From Lunularia cruciata (lineage: Eukaryota > Streptophyta > Marchantiopsida > Lunulariales > Lunulariaceae), in contig OX419762.1 of NCBI GenBank assembly GCA_948567375.1, positions 26,603,465 through 26,667,464 on the forward strand: a DNA stretch of 64,000 bases. Reading direction: 5' to 3'. A model generated the notes under the pieces. It saw only the letters and a program-made list of their open reading frames with translations, did no database searches and was not told the DNA's origin. Each line of letters starts with the position of its first letter. Within the stretch, counting starts at the first letter, position 1. Positions 11,398 to 23,900 of this stretch are shown piece after piece. The position numbers and the translations under genes were made by a program.

Positions 11398-14300
11398 ATG
11401 GCAATCAGGATGGTGAATCCGAATGCGGAGGTGCTGAATAAGTCGGCGGCCCTGTTTATGATGATCAATGCCGCCAAGGGCTTGCAGGAGGTTTTGAAGA
11501 CCAATCTTGGTCCCAAGGGTACCATCAAGATGTAAGTATCTTAGTCGCTGTGTCTGCATTGATCGATTGAACTTATTAGTCTGCTTTCTCTAGTGTAGAG
11601 CCACCGAGATGACGAGAGGCAACATTGACCTGAAAGCTGAGTGGATGCTGATCAATTGTTGGCACTTGTGGGCTTGGTTGCCGCCCCCTCGTCCAGTGAA
11701 AACCTTTCAGTGGTTCGTCTCTTTGTGGTTCTCTGATCAAATCCTACCTTGTTCAGGCTTGTGGGAGGATCTGGTGACATCAAACTCACAAAAGATGGGA
11801 ACACTCTTCTTAAGGAAATGGTGAGTGCGGCTTTTCTGTTGTATTCCTGGGGAGTAACTTTCACCTACTTTCCGAGCTCTCAGTCGTATATGCGGATCCA
11901 TCTCGCTTTCACCTTGTACAGTCTGTGTCATTTGCTTTTGACGCGAAGTTTCGGCGTGCAGCAAATTCAAAACCCTACCGCCATCATGATAGCGCGCACA
12001 GCAGTCGCACAAGATGATATTAGTGGAGATGGTACGACATCGACCGTCCTTCTTATAGGGGAGCTGATGAAGCAATCGGAGCGTTTTATATCAGAAGGTA
12101 TGGGTAAAATCTTCACATGAGAAGGCTAATACTTGTACCGGCAGACAGCTAATTTTCCACCAGAAAATCAGAAATTGTGAAAGCCCCGTTATTGAACCGT
12201 CTTCGACGAAGATACTCCAGTTTGTAAGGCAGATGTCCAACACACACAATATAAATGTTGCCATATGCATATGGCATGTTTGTGACGTCAGACACCAGGT
12301 TCTAGTACTCACAAGACCTGCTCACTTACAGCTCATTGGAACTGGATGCTGGACTTGTACCACTAGTTGTCTTCGCAATGGTGTGAGCGATTTTCTGTTT
12401 TAAAACGGAATTTGGAGTTCTCAGGAAGATGGATCGCTGGTTGTTTGTGCAGGAATGCATCCTCGAGTTCTCGTGGATGGGTTCGAGATTGCTAAAAGAG
12501 CAACCTTAGAGTATCTTGAAAAGTTCAAGACTCCTGTGACTATTGAGGGCACTCCTGACAAGGAGATCATATCAATGGTTGCTCGAACGACTCTCAGAAC
12601 CAAGGTACCATTCATATTGAAGTATACTTTATTCTTGCCCCTAAGTGTTAGCGTAGGTATTCAAGCAATTTTGTTCGAATGACGGGTTTTCAGTTGCAAA
12701 CACTGAAGGCACTGGTAGATGATCTAGTAGAAACTGGCCGGCTACTAACGTGAATTCATCCTTTGCAGCTCTACGAAGAACTTGCCGATCAGCTGACCGA
12801 TATTGTAGTTAACGCCGTAAGTTTCTGCTCTATATTGCCGTGGACCCGATATCTGTGTTGAGAAACGTTAAAGCTTGTACTCTCGTCAGCTGGATGAATC
12901 CTACTCTGTAACCGTCTTCGTTGCTTTTGTTAGTACCGTCTTTCCATACCAGTTGCAAATTGGAGAAGGTCGTTCAATTGCCATAAAATGTGGTCCTTAG
13001 GTCTGGGAGAAGCTTATGTAAGATGGTACCTAAGGTTCTAAGTTAGGTGTAGCGTCATATGTGCGAAGATACACACACTCTAGTTGTAATTGTTGGTGGC
13101 CAGCTGAGATAATGTCACCACATGGACTGCGCAGGTCTTGTGCATCCGGAAGCCCGATGAACCAATTGACTTGTTCATGGTGGAGATCATGCATATGAGG
13201 CACAAAATGGACACTGATACCAAGTTGGTAAGTCTAAGGGATTTTATTATTAGGAGTGTGAACATCAATTCCGAACGGAGGCTGCATGCTGCTTAGGTTG
13301 CTAGTATTAATGTTGCGCTGAGGCAATGCACCTGTACTAGGATCTAATGTCTGCTGTACCTAGTTAGACCTGGGTAGGATAAGTGACCTTGTAGTGGAAC
13401 TAGGGCTATTTGAGGACTTTTGATTGTAATAAAGGTGGAGAGATGTAAGTAATTTCCGGAGATTTAGCATGATCGGTCTCTACCTTAGCTAGTCGGAGAT
13501 ATGTTACTTCCCGAACTGAATGCGCTTGTTTCCATTAATGTTTTCAAAGATTGAAGCTAGAGCCAAGTAGTATTGTCGAACGAAGCTTTGGGGCTGTTGA
13601 CTGTTCTTTTCATACTTTGACATGCCATCGCCATGGATGTCAACAGATCCAGGGTTTGGTCCTTGACCACGGGGCCCGCCATCCAGATATGCCAAAAAGA
13701 TTAGAGAACTGCTACATTCTAACCTGCAACGTGTCACTAGAATATGAAAAGAGGTACATTCTCAGTCAGAACAATTGGCGCTCGCATTTGATGCGAAATA
13801 GTTCTCGTGGCCTCGAGCATAGGTCTTTCGCTCTGTTTCCTCTGAATGTGATTTTCATACTCTTCATTCCGTAACTGAATGAATGTGTGTGGGTGACAGT
13901 GAGGTCAATGCGGGATTCTTTTATCATGACGCTGAGCACCGGGAGAAGATGGTTGCCGCAGAAAGGAGAAATGTGGACGAGAAAGTCCACAAGATTATCG
14001 CTTTGAAGAGAAAGGTAAGGATCATCTCAAAACATGACAGTATTAAGCCTTGGTCTTGTATTACATCAAGTTATGGTGGACATCTTTACTCACCACTACA
14101 TATGATGTTAATGAGTTACAACGGGTTCTGCAGACCACAACTCAATAAATAGCTTGACAGTTTTAGGCTTCCCATTGGATCATTCCAACGATCAAAATGG
14201 CTTGCTAGTCTAACATGCTGTGTTGAATAGGTTTGTGAAGGCACCGACAAGACTTTTGTTGTCATCAACCAAAAGGGCATCGACCCTATTTCCTTAGACC

Positions 14301-16225
14301 TACTCGCCAAGGAAGGGGTAAGTTTATACTCGAGGGTACTAAGCTGACTTTCTGTAACAAGTGCATCCATAGATACTGTAATGTCCTGCCTCTTCGTTTT
14401 CTATACTTATGCAAAGAAACTTCATATCCTTGCTATATAATTCTTGCCTGATTGCATATTTGGGCAGCATTGTCTGTGGAGCATCACTCACTCGTTTTAT
14501 TTGGGCACTAGATTGTTGGTTTGAGGAGAGCGAAGCGCAGAAACATGGAGAGGCTTGTACTCGCCTGTGGTGGAGAGGCTGTAAATTCTGTGGAGGACCT
14601 TGACGCCGATGTGTTGGGTTACGCTGGAACTGTGTACGAGCACGTCCTTGGTGAAGAAAAATACACCTTCGTTGAAGGTGTTAAGAACCCACATTCTTGT
14701 ACGATTCTCATCAAGGGTAAGTTTTGGTCAACTTACCGTGGGACATATTACGACGGTCTCTCTTGTTAAAAGGACAGGCTTGAAGTATGTTCAGTCATAG
14801 CTTAAATCAAATGACAAGACTTAGTAGATTAGTTTCGACTGGATACGTATTAAAGTGTACATTTGTCCGTCTTCCTCCTCATATACAGGACCCAACGACC
14901 ACACGATCGCCCAAATTAAGGATGCTGTGAGGGATGGGCTGAGGTCAGTCAAGAATACGATTGAAGATGAATGCATCGTTCTTGTAAGTGATATCGCCAT
15001 CTTTCTAGGTCCAGGAACTTCTGATATATTACAAACTAATTTTAGGTCTTCTAAGCTCTGGAATGTGCTGCTTAAGTGGTGTCGGTTTGTAGGTTATAAA
15101 CTTAGCACATGTTCAAGAACTGTCGTAGTGGCTGCTGGTGACAGTAGCTGTCAACGTGAAGAGCGTTGTTTCCCTCACTTCACCATGTGGGGTCCAACAA
15201 CTGGATTATTAGTCGCCTTGCACTGTCGTAGTCCTTCCTTTCTTAATTTGAATGTGTAATAATGCTTTCCGAAATGTGTAATTTATGTCTACAGCTTAAT
15301 ATCTAACATGTAGGCTCATCAATATGACGATTAGTATCAATTTGTCATGTTTAAGGGAGCTGGCGCTTTCGAAGTTGCTGTACGTCAATATTTGATGAAC
15401 ACAATCAAGAAAACCGTGGAAGGGGTAGGTGATCGAATTCTGTTTTCATGGGACTTTCATTCCGTTGGGTCAAGGCGCTTTGTTTGTCTGTCAACAAGCT
15501 CCTTCATTGCTCGTCCAGGAGAGAAAAGGATGCCCTGCCAGATTTCTTGCACATCTGTATCTCATCGGGACGATAATCTATATCGTTAGTATATTTCTGA
15601 TTTTGAATTCATATTCCAGCGTGCGCAATTGGGCGTGGAGGCTTTCGCAGATGCATTGATGATCATCCCGAAGACACTAGCAGAGAATTCAGGACTCGAT
15701 ACCCAGGATGTCTTGATCACTCTCCAGGTGAGTGCATTTTCCTCCTCTCACATTAGCATCATCTGACAGTTTTTGACAGGATGTTGGAATAGTTCTCACT
15801 ATTAAGCTTTGATTGCAAACTAAGAACAAAGTGCGTACCGTTGGAATAGTTCTCTCTATTAAGCTTTGATTACAAACTGAGAACCAAGCACTTTCTTCAC
15901 TTTCAGTCGGAGCACGACAAAGGAAATGTCGTAGGTTTGAACCACAACACGGGAGAACCAATGGACCCACACATGGACGGCATTTTCGACAACTACTCAG
16001 TCAAGAAGCAAATCATCAACTCAGCGTAAGCCCTAACCCCTTGCTTGTTAGTCGTTGTCCCAACACAGCAATTCTACTCTCTGATTGTGAGAACGACCCA
16101 ACTTGTCGACTGGAAGTTATTTATAATACTTTCACCTCATTTGTGGCAGGCCTATTATCGCCGCTCAATTACTTCTAGTGGACGAAGTAATCAGGGCAGG
16201 TCGGAACATGAGGAAACCTCAATAG
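11398..16225 (+). CDS. CCT6: T-complex protein 1 subunit zeta (CCT6), cytosolic chaperonin
   Basis: Fifteen exons with GT-AG introns give 535 codons, the usual length for CCT6: 11398-11531, 11757-11820, 11962-12097, 12453-12604, 12769-12816, 13135-13227, 13647-13753, 13900-14014, 14231-14317, 14512-14716, 14889-14983, 15356-15424, 15620-15727, 15907-16025, 16150-16225 (stop TAG). CCT6 is one of eight subunits of the TRiC/CCT ring that folds actin, tubulin and other cytosolic proteins with ATP. Diagnostic segments are present in order: [33 protein letters not shown] (nucleotide-binding GDGTT), [68 protein letters not shown] and [13 protein letters not shown] at the C-terminus. The HNTGEP and GRNMRKP forms are plant-like. 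The frame is intact throughout and no key residue appears missing. The reading starts [20 protein letters not shown], close to the family N-terminus. Confidence 0.96.
15783..15896. repeat. 57-base tandem duplication in CCT6 intron 13
   Basis: Two adjacent copies of a unit beginning GTTGGAATAGTTCTC and containing ATTAAGCTTTGATT occur at 15783-15839 and 15840-15896, with a few differences. The second copy ends about ten bases before the acceptor of exon 14, so the duplication adds pyrimidine- and branch-like sequence close to the splice site. Confidence 0.8.
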
Positions 16226-17925
16226 GATAACCATAGATGATTCAGAGTTAAAACGTTAATAGGCAATTTTTGATCTTTCATTTCACATGCCTAGCACTTC
16301 CGCCATGGGTACACGGTTGTCAATGAGGTGGGTAGGGTGAGGATGGTTCATACCACCTACTCTAGCACTCTGCTTCTTGATCCCCATTAATATAATCACA
16401 ACCACCGCAGATATACAACAAGGCCGGTGTAGAGATACCCAGGGAATCATCAGTATTTAAACATGCCAGTCGGAGGAACGTTTGCGAGTTTTGAATGTAA
16501 AAGCATCATTGAAAGAAAGTATTTTGAGAATCTTTGCAAGAAAATGCGTCACCGTTTGGAACTGACGCTGGTTGGGGGTTTTATGAGAGCTTCCCCCGTT
16601 GTGCGACCTTGTCAGTTATCAGCTATTTGTTGAATTCATTGTATTTGCTGGAATACATATGTTTGAGAATCCGCTGCACGCCAGTCCACGTCCTTTCGCT
16701 CTTCTTTGGCTATCTGATTCTATTCAGTAAATACTGCAAATCACTTAATGCTCAGGTCCTGCTCCTTCCTTCTCTGCTTTCTATTTGTCTTGCTCAAAAT
16801 TTTTCCACGGTTTCCGGTTTTCATAGAGGATTTTCAGGACGTGCTCCTGGTCAAAGGACGGTCATGAAACTTGCGTAGTTCAATAAAGAAAACCGCTAAT
16901 AGATGCGAGATGTCAGACAAGTCTTCCGCTGAAAATTTGAATCCCACTTAGCTTACAATAGGGTAAAGGTTTGGCACCATCTCAAACAACCACAGTGGAT
17001 TCACAGTCTCGAATTAACCTCGAAGCCAACATTGTACAGTATGGACCAGCGTAGTGACCATGATTACTCTGTTTGAAACATTACTTAAAAGAGACAGCTT
17101 TTGGGCCTCGCACATTCCAGTCAAGTGTCGGCGAAGAACTGAGTGAAAATAACACTGCGGTAGAGTTCAGGACTTGAACTCAGTGCGATCACTTGTTTCA
17201 TAAGTCCATGTGTTAAACGATCATAAACCGAGAACGAATAGCTCTCCGGGCCTGTGCTGGAAGACTTTCACACCTCAAATACCGCCAGGAGTGCTCGACC
17301 GTGTGTTTGATACCGCGGGCACACGGCGATAAGAAACAGGTCACAGTATCGGAATGCATTGTGTCTGGCTGACATGGCGTCGAAGGACCAAAGATGTGGA
17401 GCCACGTGGCTAGTCAACTGTACACGTCGTGCAGAATCCGTTGAAAGGTGTGCATGTAGCCCGGTGCTCGTGTCATACCTCGTCACAAGAGAAGCGCTTA
17501 TCCGCGGCTAAAGTACCTGCACTACACGATAGGCCAAAGCATTGTCCCAGTAAAATTTGTGCTATTCAATCTTTGATTTCTGCCATCTAGGATTAGCTGC
17601 TCTGCTATTAAATTCGGAAAAGAACGCATGTGTCGAGGTTCTATTGAAATCGCTGAATTTAAGGTCCTGTGGACGTAAGAACATGATTTCCTGACGCTTC
17701 CGATGGCCTGCAAATGGAAACACTACAAGGCTTACAAGAATAATCAAGCACAAGCACCGAAAGGATCCAATAGTAGCTTGATTTAACCAGTGTGATGCTT
17801 TGCCTGTGTAAGGCAGGCATCATTCCAAGTAGGTCAAAGAGTGCCTAGGAGCGTCTCTGACAGGGGTTTAGAGCTGGAAATCTGTTGACAATCGAATCGG
17901 TTACTGTTTTGTGTTTGCAGAGAAG
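16226..17925. other. CCT6-IFT70 intergenic region and probable IFT70 5' UTR intron
   Basis: A 1.7-kb gap between two genes on the same strand. Near 16882 an AATAAA could serve as a CCT6 polyadenylation signal, though 650 bases after the stop is rather far. GTGTTTGCAG at 17911-17920 looks like a splice acceptor just before the IFT70 ATG, suggesting an intron in the 5' UTR. Minus-strand frames at 17268-17486 and 17522-17753 show no recognisable motif. Confidence 0.35.
16882..16887 (+). terminator. Candidate polyadenylation signal (AATAAA)
   Basis: The only clear AATAAA noted in the CCT6 downstream region. Plant signals are loose and the distance from the stop is long, so this is tentative. Confidence 0.2.
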
Positions 17926-20900
17926 ATGGCTTGGGGTCAAGTGACAGCCAGTGTGTACGGACTAATTCGTGACGCAAAGTACTCTACCGCGATTAAGTGA
18001 GTGCTCTTTCTAATTAAAATCTGCCACGTCTGTTGATGTGGAGTACGTATTGAATAGTTGTAAAAGAATGCTGAAGAATTATCCTTCTTCGGTGGTTTTA
18101 TCTATGCACCTCACCGTCTCACCTTCCATGGTGCTCCCGAAGCAAGAAGAGCAAGATCAGTTAAGATAAGAGTTCAAAGTAAGAAACGGTACTGGTTCAG
18201 AACTTCCAGTCATGGCCGTTGGTCAATTCTGCACTCTCACGATTTCGGCAAGAATTTGCAGGCACTTGGAAGAGCAGCTTATATACTTTCCAGATAGTCA
18301 TGCGGCTATGTCGCTTTTGGCATATTGCCACTACATGGTCGGGGACTTCCACGTTGCAGCCACTTTGTAAGCTTTTCGTTGTCTATGGGAGTCACCTGAG
18401 CTTCTAAAGTCTGACCGCAATCTTTAGCCCTCATAGTCTTACGAGTTCTAATAATCGATGACTTTCTCCACTCCCGGCGGTGTCCGTGATGTTTATGGCT
18501 GGAGTGACCTGATTAATACAGAACGTATCCGTCAGAAAACATAGTGGAAACTCCCTATTCCAGTCCGACTCAGCCAAGAACACTGTTGATGATTCTCTTT
18601 TTTTGATTTCTTTTTGTAATTGCAGGTACGAACAGCTGTCTAAATTACATCCCTCTGAAGTAAAGTATGCGGTGTATAACGCGCAATGCCTATATAAAGT
18701 AAACCTTCCACTAACTCCAAATCAGCCATGTACACACTTTGTTGTTTAATTTTGACAACAATCTTTTTAATGTCGACTGTAACTGCGGATTCTCCATTAG
18801 AAACTGTATTTCATGAAAAATATTTCCAAGCGAACTCACCAAAAAGAAATTCTCCCGTCTCCCGGGGTTGTCTCTAGTGTGTCATCCAGGAGGTATGAAA
18901 TCTGGGGCCAATTGATTGTTAATTCCAGATTGTAGGAAGACATAAGTCCCTGTAAATGTTGGCGCTGTTTTAGTGAGCTAAATGTATTCGTTTCACTGTA
19001 GATGCTGCACATGGAATGTATCGATCCTCGCTGAGCTTTCTATCGATTTATCTCATGCTCTGCTCTGCAATTACTTGCTTAGATCAGCTTCACTTTGATT
19101 TGCAACCGCTAATGTATGCATTTCATTGCTTCCTAATGCATGTTTTTGGTTCGTTTCGGGTCGGTCCTAAGTGGGTTCTCGATCCCCCGTTTGGTGAACA
19201 GCTTCTGCTCCTATTCTCATGAATCGAGCGGAAACCAAGTTTCAACTGAAAAGAATAGACAGCAGAAAGGACATCCAATGAAGTAGAATATGGGTAGCCC
19301 GCTCGAAGAGTCCATCCAGGGTTAAGAAACCTTTTATAATATTCTTGGCAGGCTGGCATGTATGTCGACGCTACTCGGGCTTGTGTATCTGTGGAGGGTC
19401 ATCATAAGCGGATCGCTAATTTGCAGGCTTGCATACAGCATGAGCAGGGAGACATATCTGGTAGGCTTGGCGATCACAGGATGTCACTAAACAGACTATC
19501 AACTTTTCAAGCTCCGAGCTGCATCGTTTCTCGTGTATGATGGAATATGACCCCAATTCACAGAGGATATCAGATGTCATGCGCAATGTGGAAAAGTGCT
19601 ATACATTATAGACTCTTTAGATTTTGATGCTCAAAACCTTAAAGAGTCTATAATTTACGGCATTGATTGTTTGATAAGCTCGAGCTATTTCACGTTCGGC
19701 CGTTGTCGGTCTGTATCATACCTGAAGAAGTTTTGTCTTTGACAACTGGTGTAGGCAGCAGGATGCTACTGGAACAGTGTGCTGAAGACGACATTGATGT
19801 TATGGTCAACCTCGGATGCTGCCTTTACAAGGTGAGTAGAGCCGCATGAGTTGTCGATCATCGGGTTTACTTTGGAAGGTAGAGCTGATGACAAAGAACG
19901 AGCCTATTGTGCTCTGTCAAGCATGACTGTGAGCGCAATCGTCTTTGATGATTGATTTGATTTGATTCTCCACCAACAACTTATCAATCTGGAAAGCTCT
20001 CATTTCCAATATATCAATCTGGAAAGCCTCACAGACTACCCTATGGAATGATGTGAAAGAAACTTAACGAGATGTTCCACATCGACCAATTAACTTTTCA
20101 ACTTACCAGATTCACCAAAAAAGTATGTTACTTGTTCGATACATAAAAGAAATAAGTTTTTTTTTTTAATTTAAAGATTTTTCATAAAGTTAGAGCTAAA
20201 GATGTGGCCTGAACAGTTCAACTGTCGTCCTACTCACTTTAGTTGGAGATATGAGGTTCTAGTTTATAGCTCTCTGTTTCCTTGACTCACCCTCCCAATT
20301 CCAAGTTAAAGTAGTCAGTCTTACAGGATGGAGATTACACCGAGGCTTTGGCCAAGTTCTCCGAGGCTTTGGATATTGTGGGATTCCAGGTAGAGTGATT
20401 TGAGCTTAAAGCTTGTTGCGCTAGATTCTGGCTCTCTTCGTGTTGCACTCTTTCTTTCCCAAAGCGTAGTCTTCCGTACTAGCTTTCAATTTAAAAGCGT
20501 CTGTCGGTCACATCATCTTTTCTTGACTGACTGATCTAGCAGCCTGAGCTGGCCTACAACAAAGCGTTCTGCCTCTACCACCTGAAGCTTTACGACTCAG
20601 GTCTCTTCCAGGCCAAATTTCAAGTTAATTAATTTGGTACAATCATTTATGCGTGGCACATTTCTCAAGTATCTCACCTCTGGAAACAGCATCGAAGATT
20701 TTGGCGGAGATATTCGAATATGGTGTAAGAGAGCATCCAGAGCTTAGTGTTGGGAGGTATGTAGGCTATTCTCGTAGGAGCTTCTGAGTAGCATGGACCT
20801 GAAGTATGGTGTTAGGTGGGTTGGCAAGTTCTGCAAGCGATTGATCAACTAAAAGTTTTTCTTTAGTGTTTATATATGCTAATAGTGTTTACTCCCAGGA

Positions 20901-23900
20901 TCTAATCTACTTCTGTTGTGTAGCCATATAGATGGCATGGATCTTAGGAGTGTTGGCAACAGTCAAACTTTGAAAGCATCTGCATTAGTTGAAGCTTTTA
21001 ATTTGAAGGTATTCGTCTATACACCGTGATACCTATGGACGTGCCGTTAACTAGAGTAACAGCTATTGATTACTAGCTGACCGTATCTGGTCCACATTTG
21101 TTTTGGTGGTCTTCTCATCAGCACAACAATTCTTACCTGAGCACCAATGAAAGTCTCTTCTATATATGGCCACTTATCGTGAAATTTTTAGAATTCGAAT
21201 TGAGCATTTTTCTCTGGTCGTCAGGCTGCAATCGAATTTGTGCATGGTAACTTGGATGCTGCTAAAGAGGCCCTTGACGATATGCCTCCTCGATCTGAGG
21301 AAGAACTAGATTGTGTAAGTTTTCTCTCCGTCGTATATCGGCAGACTATGTTCTTCATGAAGGGAAGTGGATCAACTATGCGGTTAGAAGTATTCAACTT
21401 AATAGTAACATGAGATTCACGGGTAATCCATTCATCATGTATCAACACTGATTGAGAAGAACTGTTGTCTCTAAATGAGATTGAAGGTCTATCCTCCATA
21501 ATTTTGACTTCTGATGTTTCAGAGATCCTAGCACTCAGCATTCCCAGTCTCACCAAAGTAGACACTATTGATTACACACAACAATATTTAACTCACCTTC
21601 TTCATAGCCTTTAGAGATAGTACATAATAATTCACTCAAGCATCATGAAAGATACCCCAAAATAAGTATTCCAATAAGCACCTGAAACCATGCACAAAGT
21701 GCTAGGAATGACCCTTGTAGGAGAATTAACTATTCTAAGTTCAAAAAATACAGTTATATATATAGAAGTTGAAGTTGAGAGGGTGCTTTGCTAAGCCCTA
21801 TGTCTGAATGCGCTCCATTTTATCCTGATAAGATTATCTAAACTAAAGCCACCTAAATTAGGGATTGCTCTAAACTAGAAATTAACTAAACTAGCACTCC
21901 CTTTTAATGAGAGTTTAGGATAATTCCCATATCTACTCTACATTTTTGTGTTACATTTTTTGTGTTTATTTTTAGGTAGTGTATTTGTAAACACATTAGA
22001 TAGTAAATTAACTCAACATTTTCTTTTTCTTCTAATCTCTATATGCTCTGTCCTTGGGTCATGCATAGGATTTTTGCTAAGTGTTGTACTTCCTATATTG
22101 TTACAATACAATATTGTGGATATTTTTTGTTCAAATCACAACTCTTTAAGAAGCCTCTTGTTACATATGACTTCTTGAATAACATTTGAGGTTGCCATGA
22201 ATTTTGTCTAAGTAATAAATAATGCAATAGATTTTTGTTGTTTACTATGCCAATTAAGTGATTGCTTTCCACTAAACATGCTCACATATCCATTAGTTAA
22301 TTGATTTTTATCAATATCATCTCTCCAACTAGCATTTGTATATACTTCTAAAGTGGGAGTTGGTATGTTCCCCTACTTTTTTACTCTAAAAATACACTTT
22401 CAAATATTTGAACACTCTCTTCATAACTTTCCAATGTGCTTGTGTAGGCTTGCTAGTGTATCTGGAAAGTGCACCCATTACATAACATATATAAAGTCTT
22501 TTGTAGACCATAATAAACATCAGAGAACCAAATACACTTTGATATAGAAATTGAAATATTTTGTCAAAGTCCTTACTTCTTTTTACATGTTTCCATGGTG
22601 CTTTCACTCTAGATCAAGACTTGTAGAGACAAAGTTTGCCCCCATCATTTGATACTTAGCAGTATTGATTTCACATACTATATTTGATTGATCCAAATTT
22701 TAATTTGCTTTTTTGTCTTTGGTCACCTTAATCTCCAAAATGAGTCTCATTGAACCAAGATGATCATCTCAAAGATAGAACATAAAATTCTTATCATTCC
22801 AGTAATAGATTCTTTATTCCACAACAATAATAGATCATTTATGTATATATTTATGCATATATTATCCTTATAGGAGACATTCATGTCAAAGTTTGTTTTG
22901 TTGAAACTGTACTCTCTCAAGCATAAATCTAGTTTCTCATACCCAGCTCTAGAAATTTACTTAAGATCATATAGAGTCTTCTTCAACAAATATATTTTCC
23001 CTTTGCCTTCAACATATGGAACATCCATATAGATGACCTCTTTCCGATCTCCATTGAAAAAGGTTTTCTTTTTATCTAGTTGCTCCATTTCTCAATTTCT
23101 TTACGTAGCAAGAGCTAGAAGCATCAAAATAGGTCTATACCTAACCACATGTACAAAGGTTTTTGTATAATTTATCAATGTATTTTGGTTAAAGCCATTG
23201 CAATAAGTCTTACTTTGTACTTCAAGGTCTTATTTTTAGCTCTATGTTTAACCCAATGTCATTATGCATAGTTTGCTCTATCTCATTGCATATATAAGAT
23301 TCATATAACATCTTTTCTATCAAATGAGATTGTTGCTTAGTAGGAAAACCAAGTGTGTCAATAGGTTTTCTCACCATCTTTGATCTTCTTGGCACTTCAC
23401 TCAAATTTTCTATGTTCTTTCATGAATTTTCTAGAATCTCACTTGTGGCCAATCCTTTCCAAGAAGTGTAGTTATTCCCATCCAAGAGCAAAATTCTTCA
23501 CAAATTGCAGTGTTTTTGTTGGATTTACTCAAGCAACCCGAGCCATTTAGCACTACTACCTTGCATGCCCAATCTAACCAATTACCAAAGATTACACCAT
23601 CTCAAAGATTCTACATCTAAGGTTAACTTTGAGTGTCTTCTCCTTTTGTGGTGTTAGGATTAGAAACCACCACTTGCTTTGGATGCTTCTTGTACACTTT
23701 TAGTCTCTTTAGATGAATCTTCAGATTCAGATAGGGACTGTTGTTATGAAAAACTGATCAACTTGTTTCTGCACTCCATTGTTTTCTTTCCAAGTTTTCA
23801 AGTCATCAAAGAGAATATCCTGATTTTGACAATCTGTCTAGCTTGGGATTGAAAGTATAATTTTTCCCAGACTTTTTTCATAACCTACAAAGATCATCAT

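Noticed and set aside
11737-12120. Open frames of 112 and 123 codons inside CCT6
   Set aside because: One is antisense to CCT6 exons 2 and 3; the other reads through intron 2. The splice-site model gives an intact CCT6.
16534-16878. 114-codon plus-strand open frame downstream of CCT6
   Set aside because: No recognisable motif and a hydrophobic, low-information translation; lies in the probable 3' UTR or intergenic region.
17150-17240. tRNA-like sequence on the minus strand (GTTCAAGTCC box and an anticodon-like GAA loop)
   Set aside because: The T stem and anticodon stem do not pair properly and the acceptor stem is not formed; it does not resemble plant tRNA-Phe.
21221-21565. 114-codon minus-strand open frame overlapping IFT70 exon 10
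   Set aside because: Its right-hand end as read is the reverse of conserved IFT70 coding sequence, so it is not one gene; only the part outside the exon may be a Copia relic.
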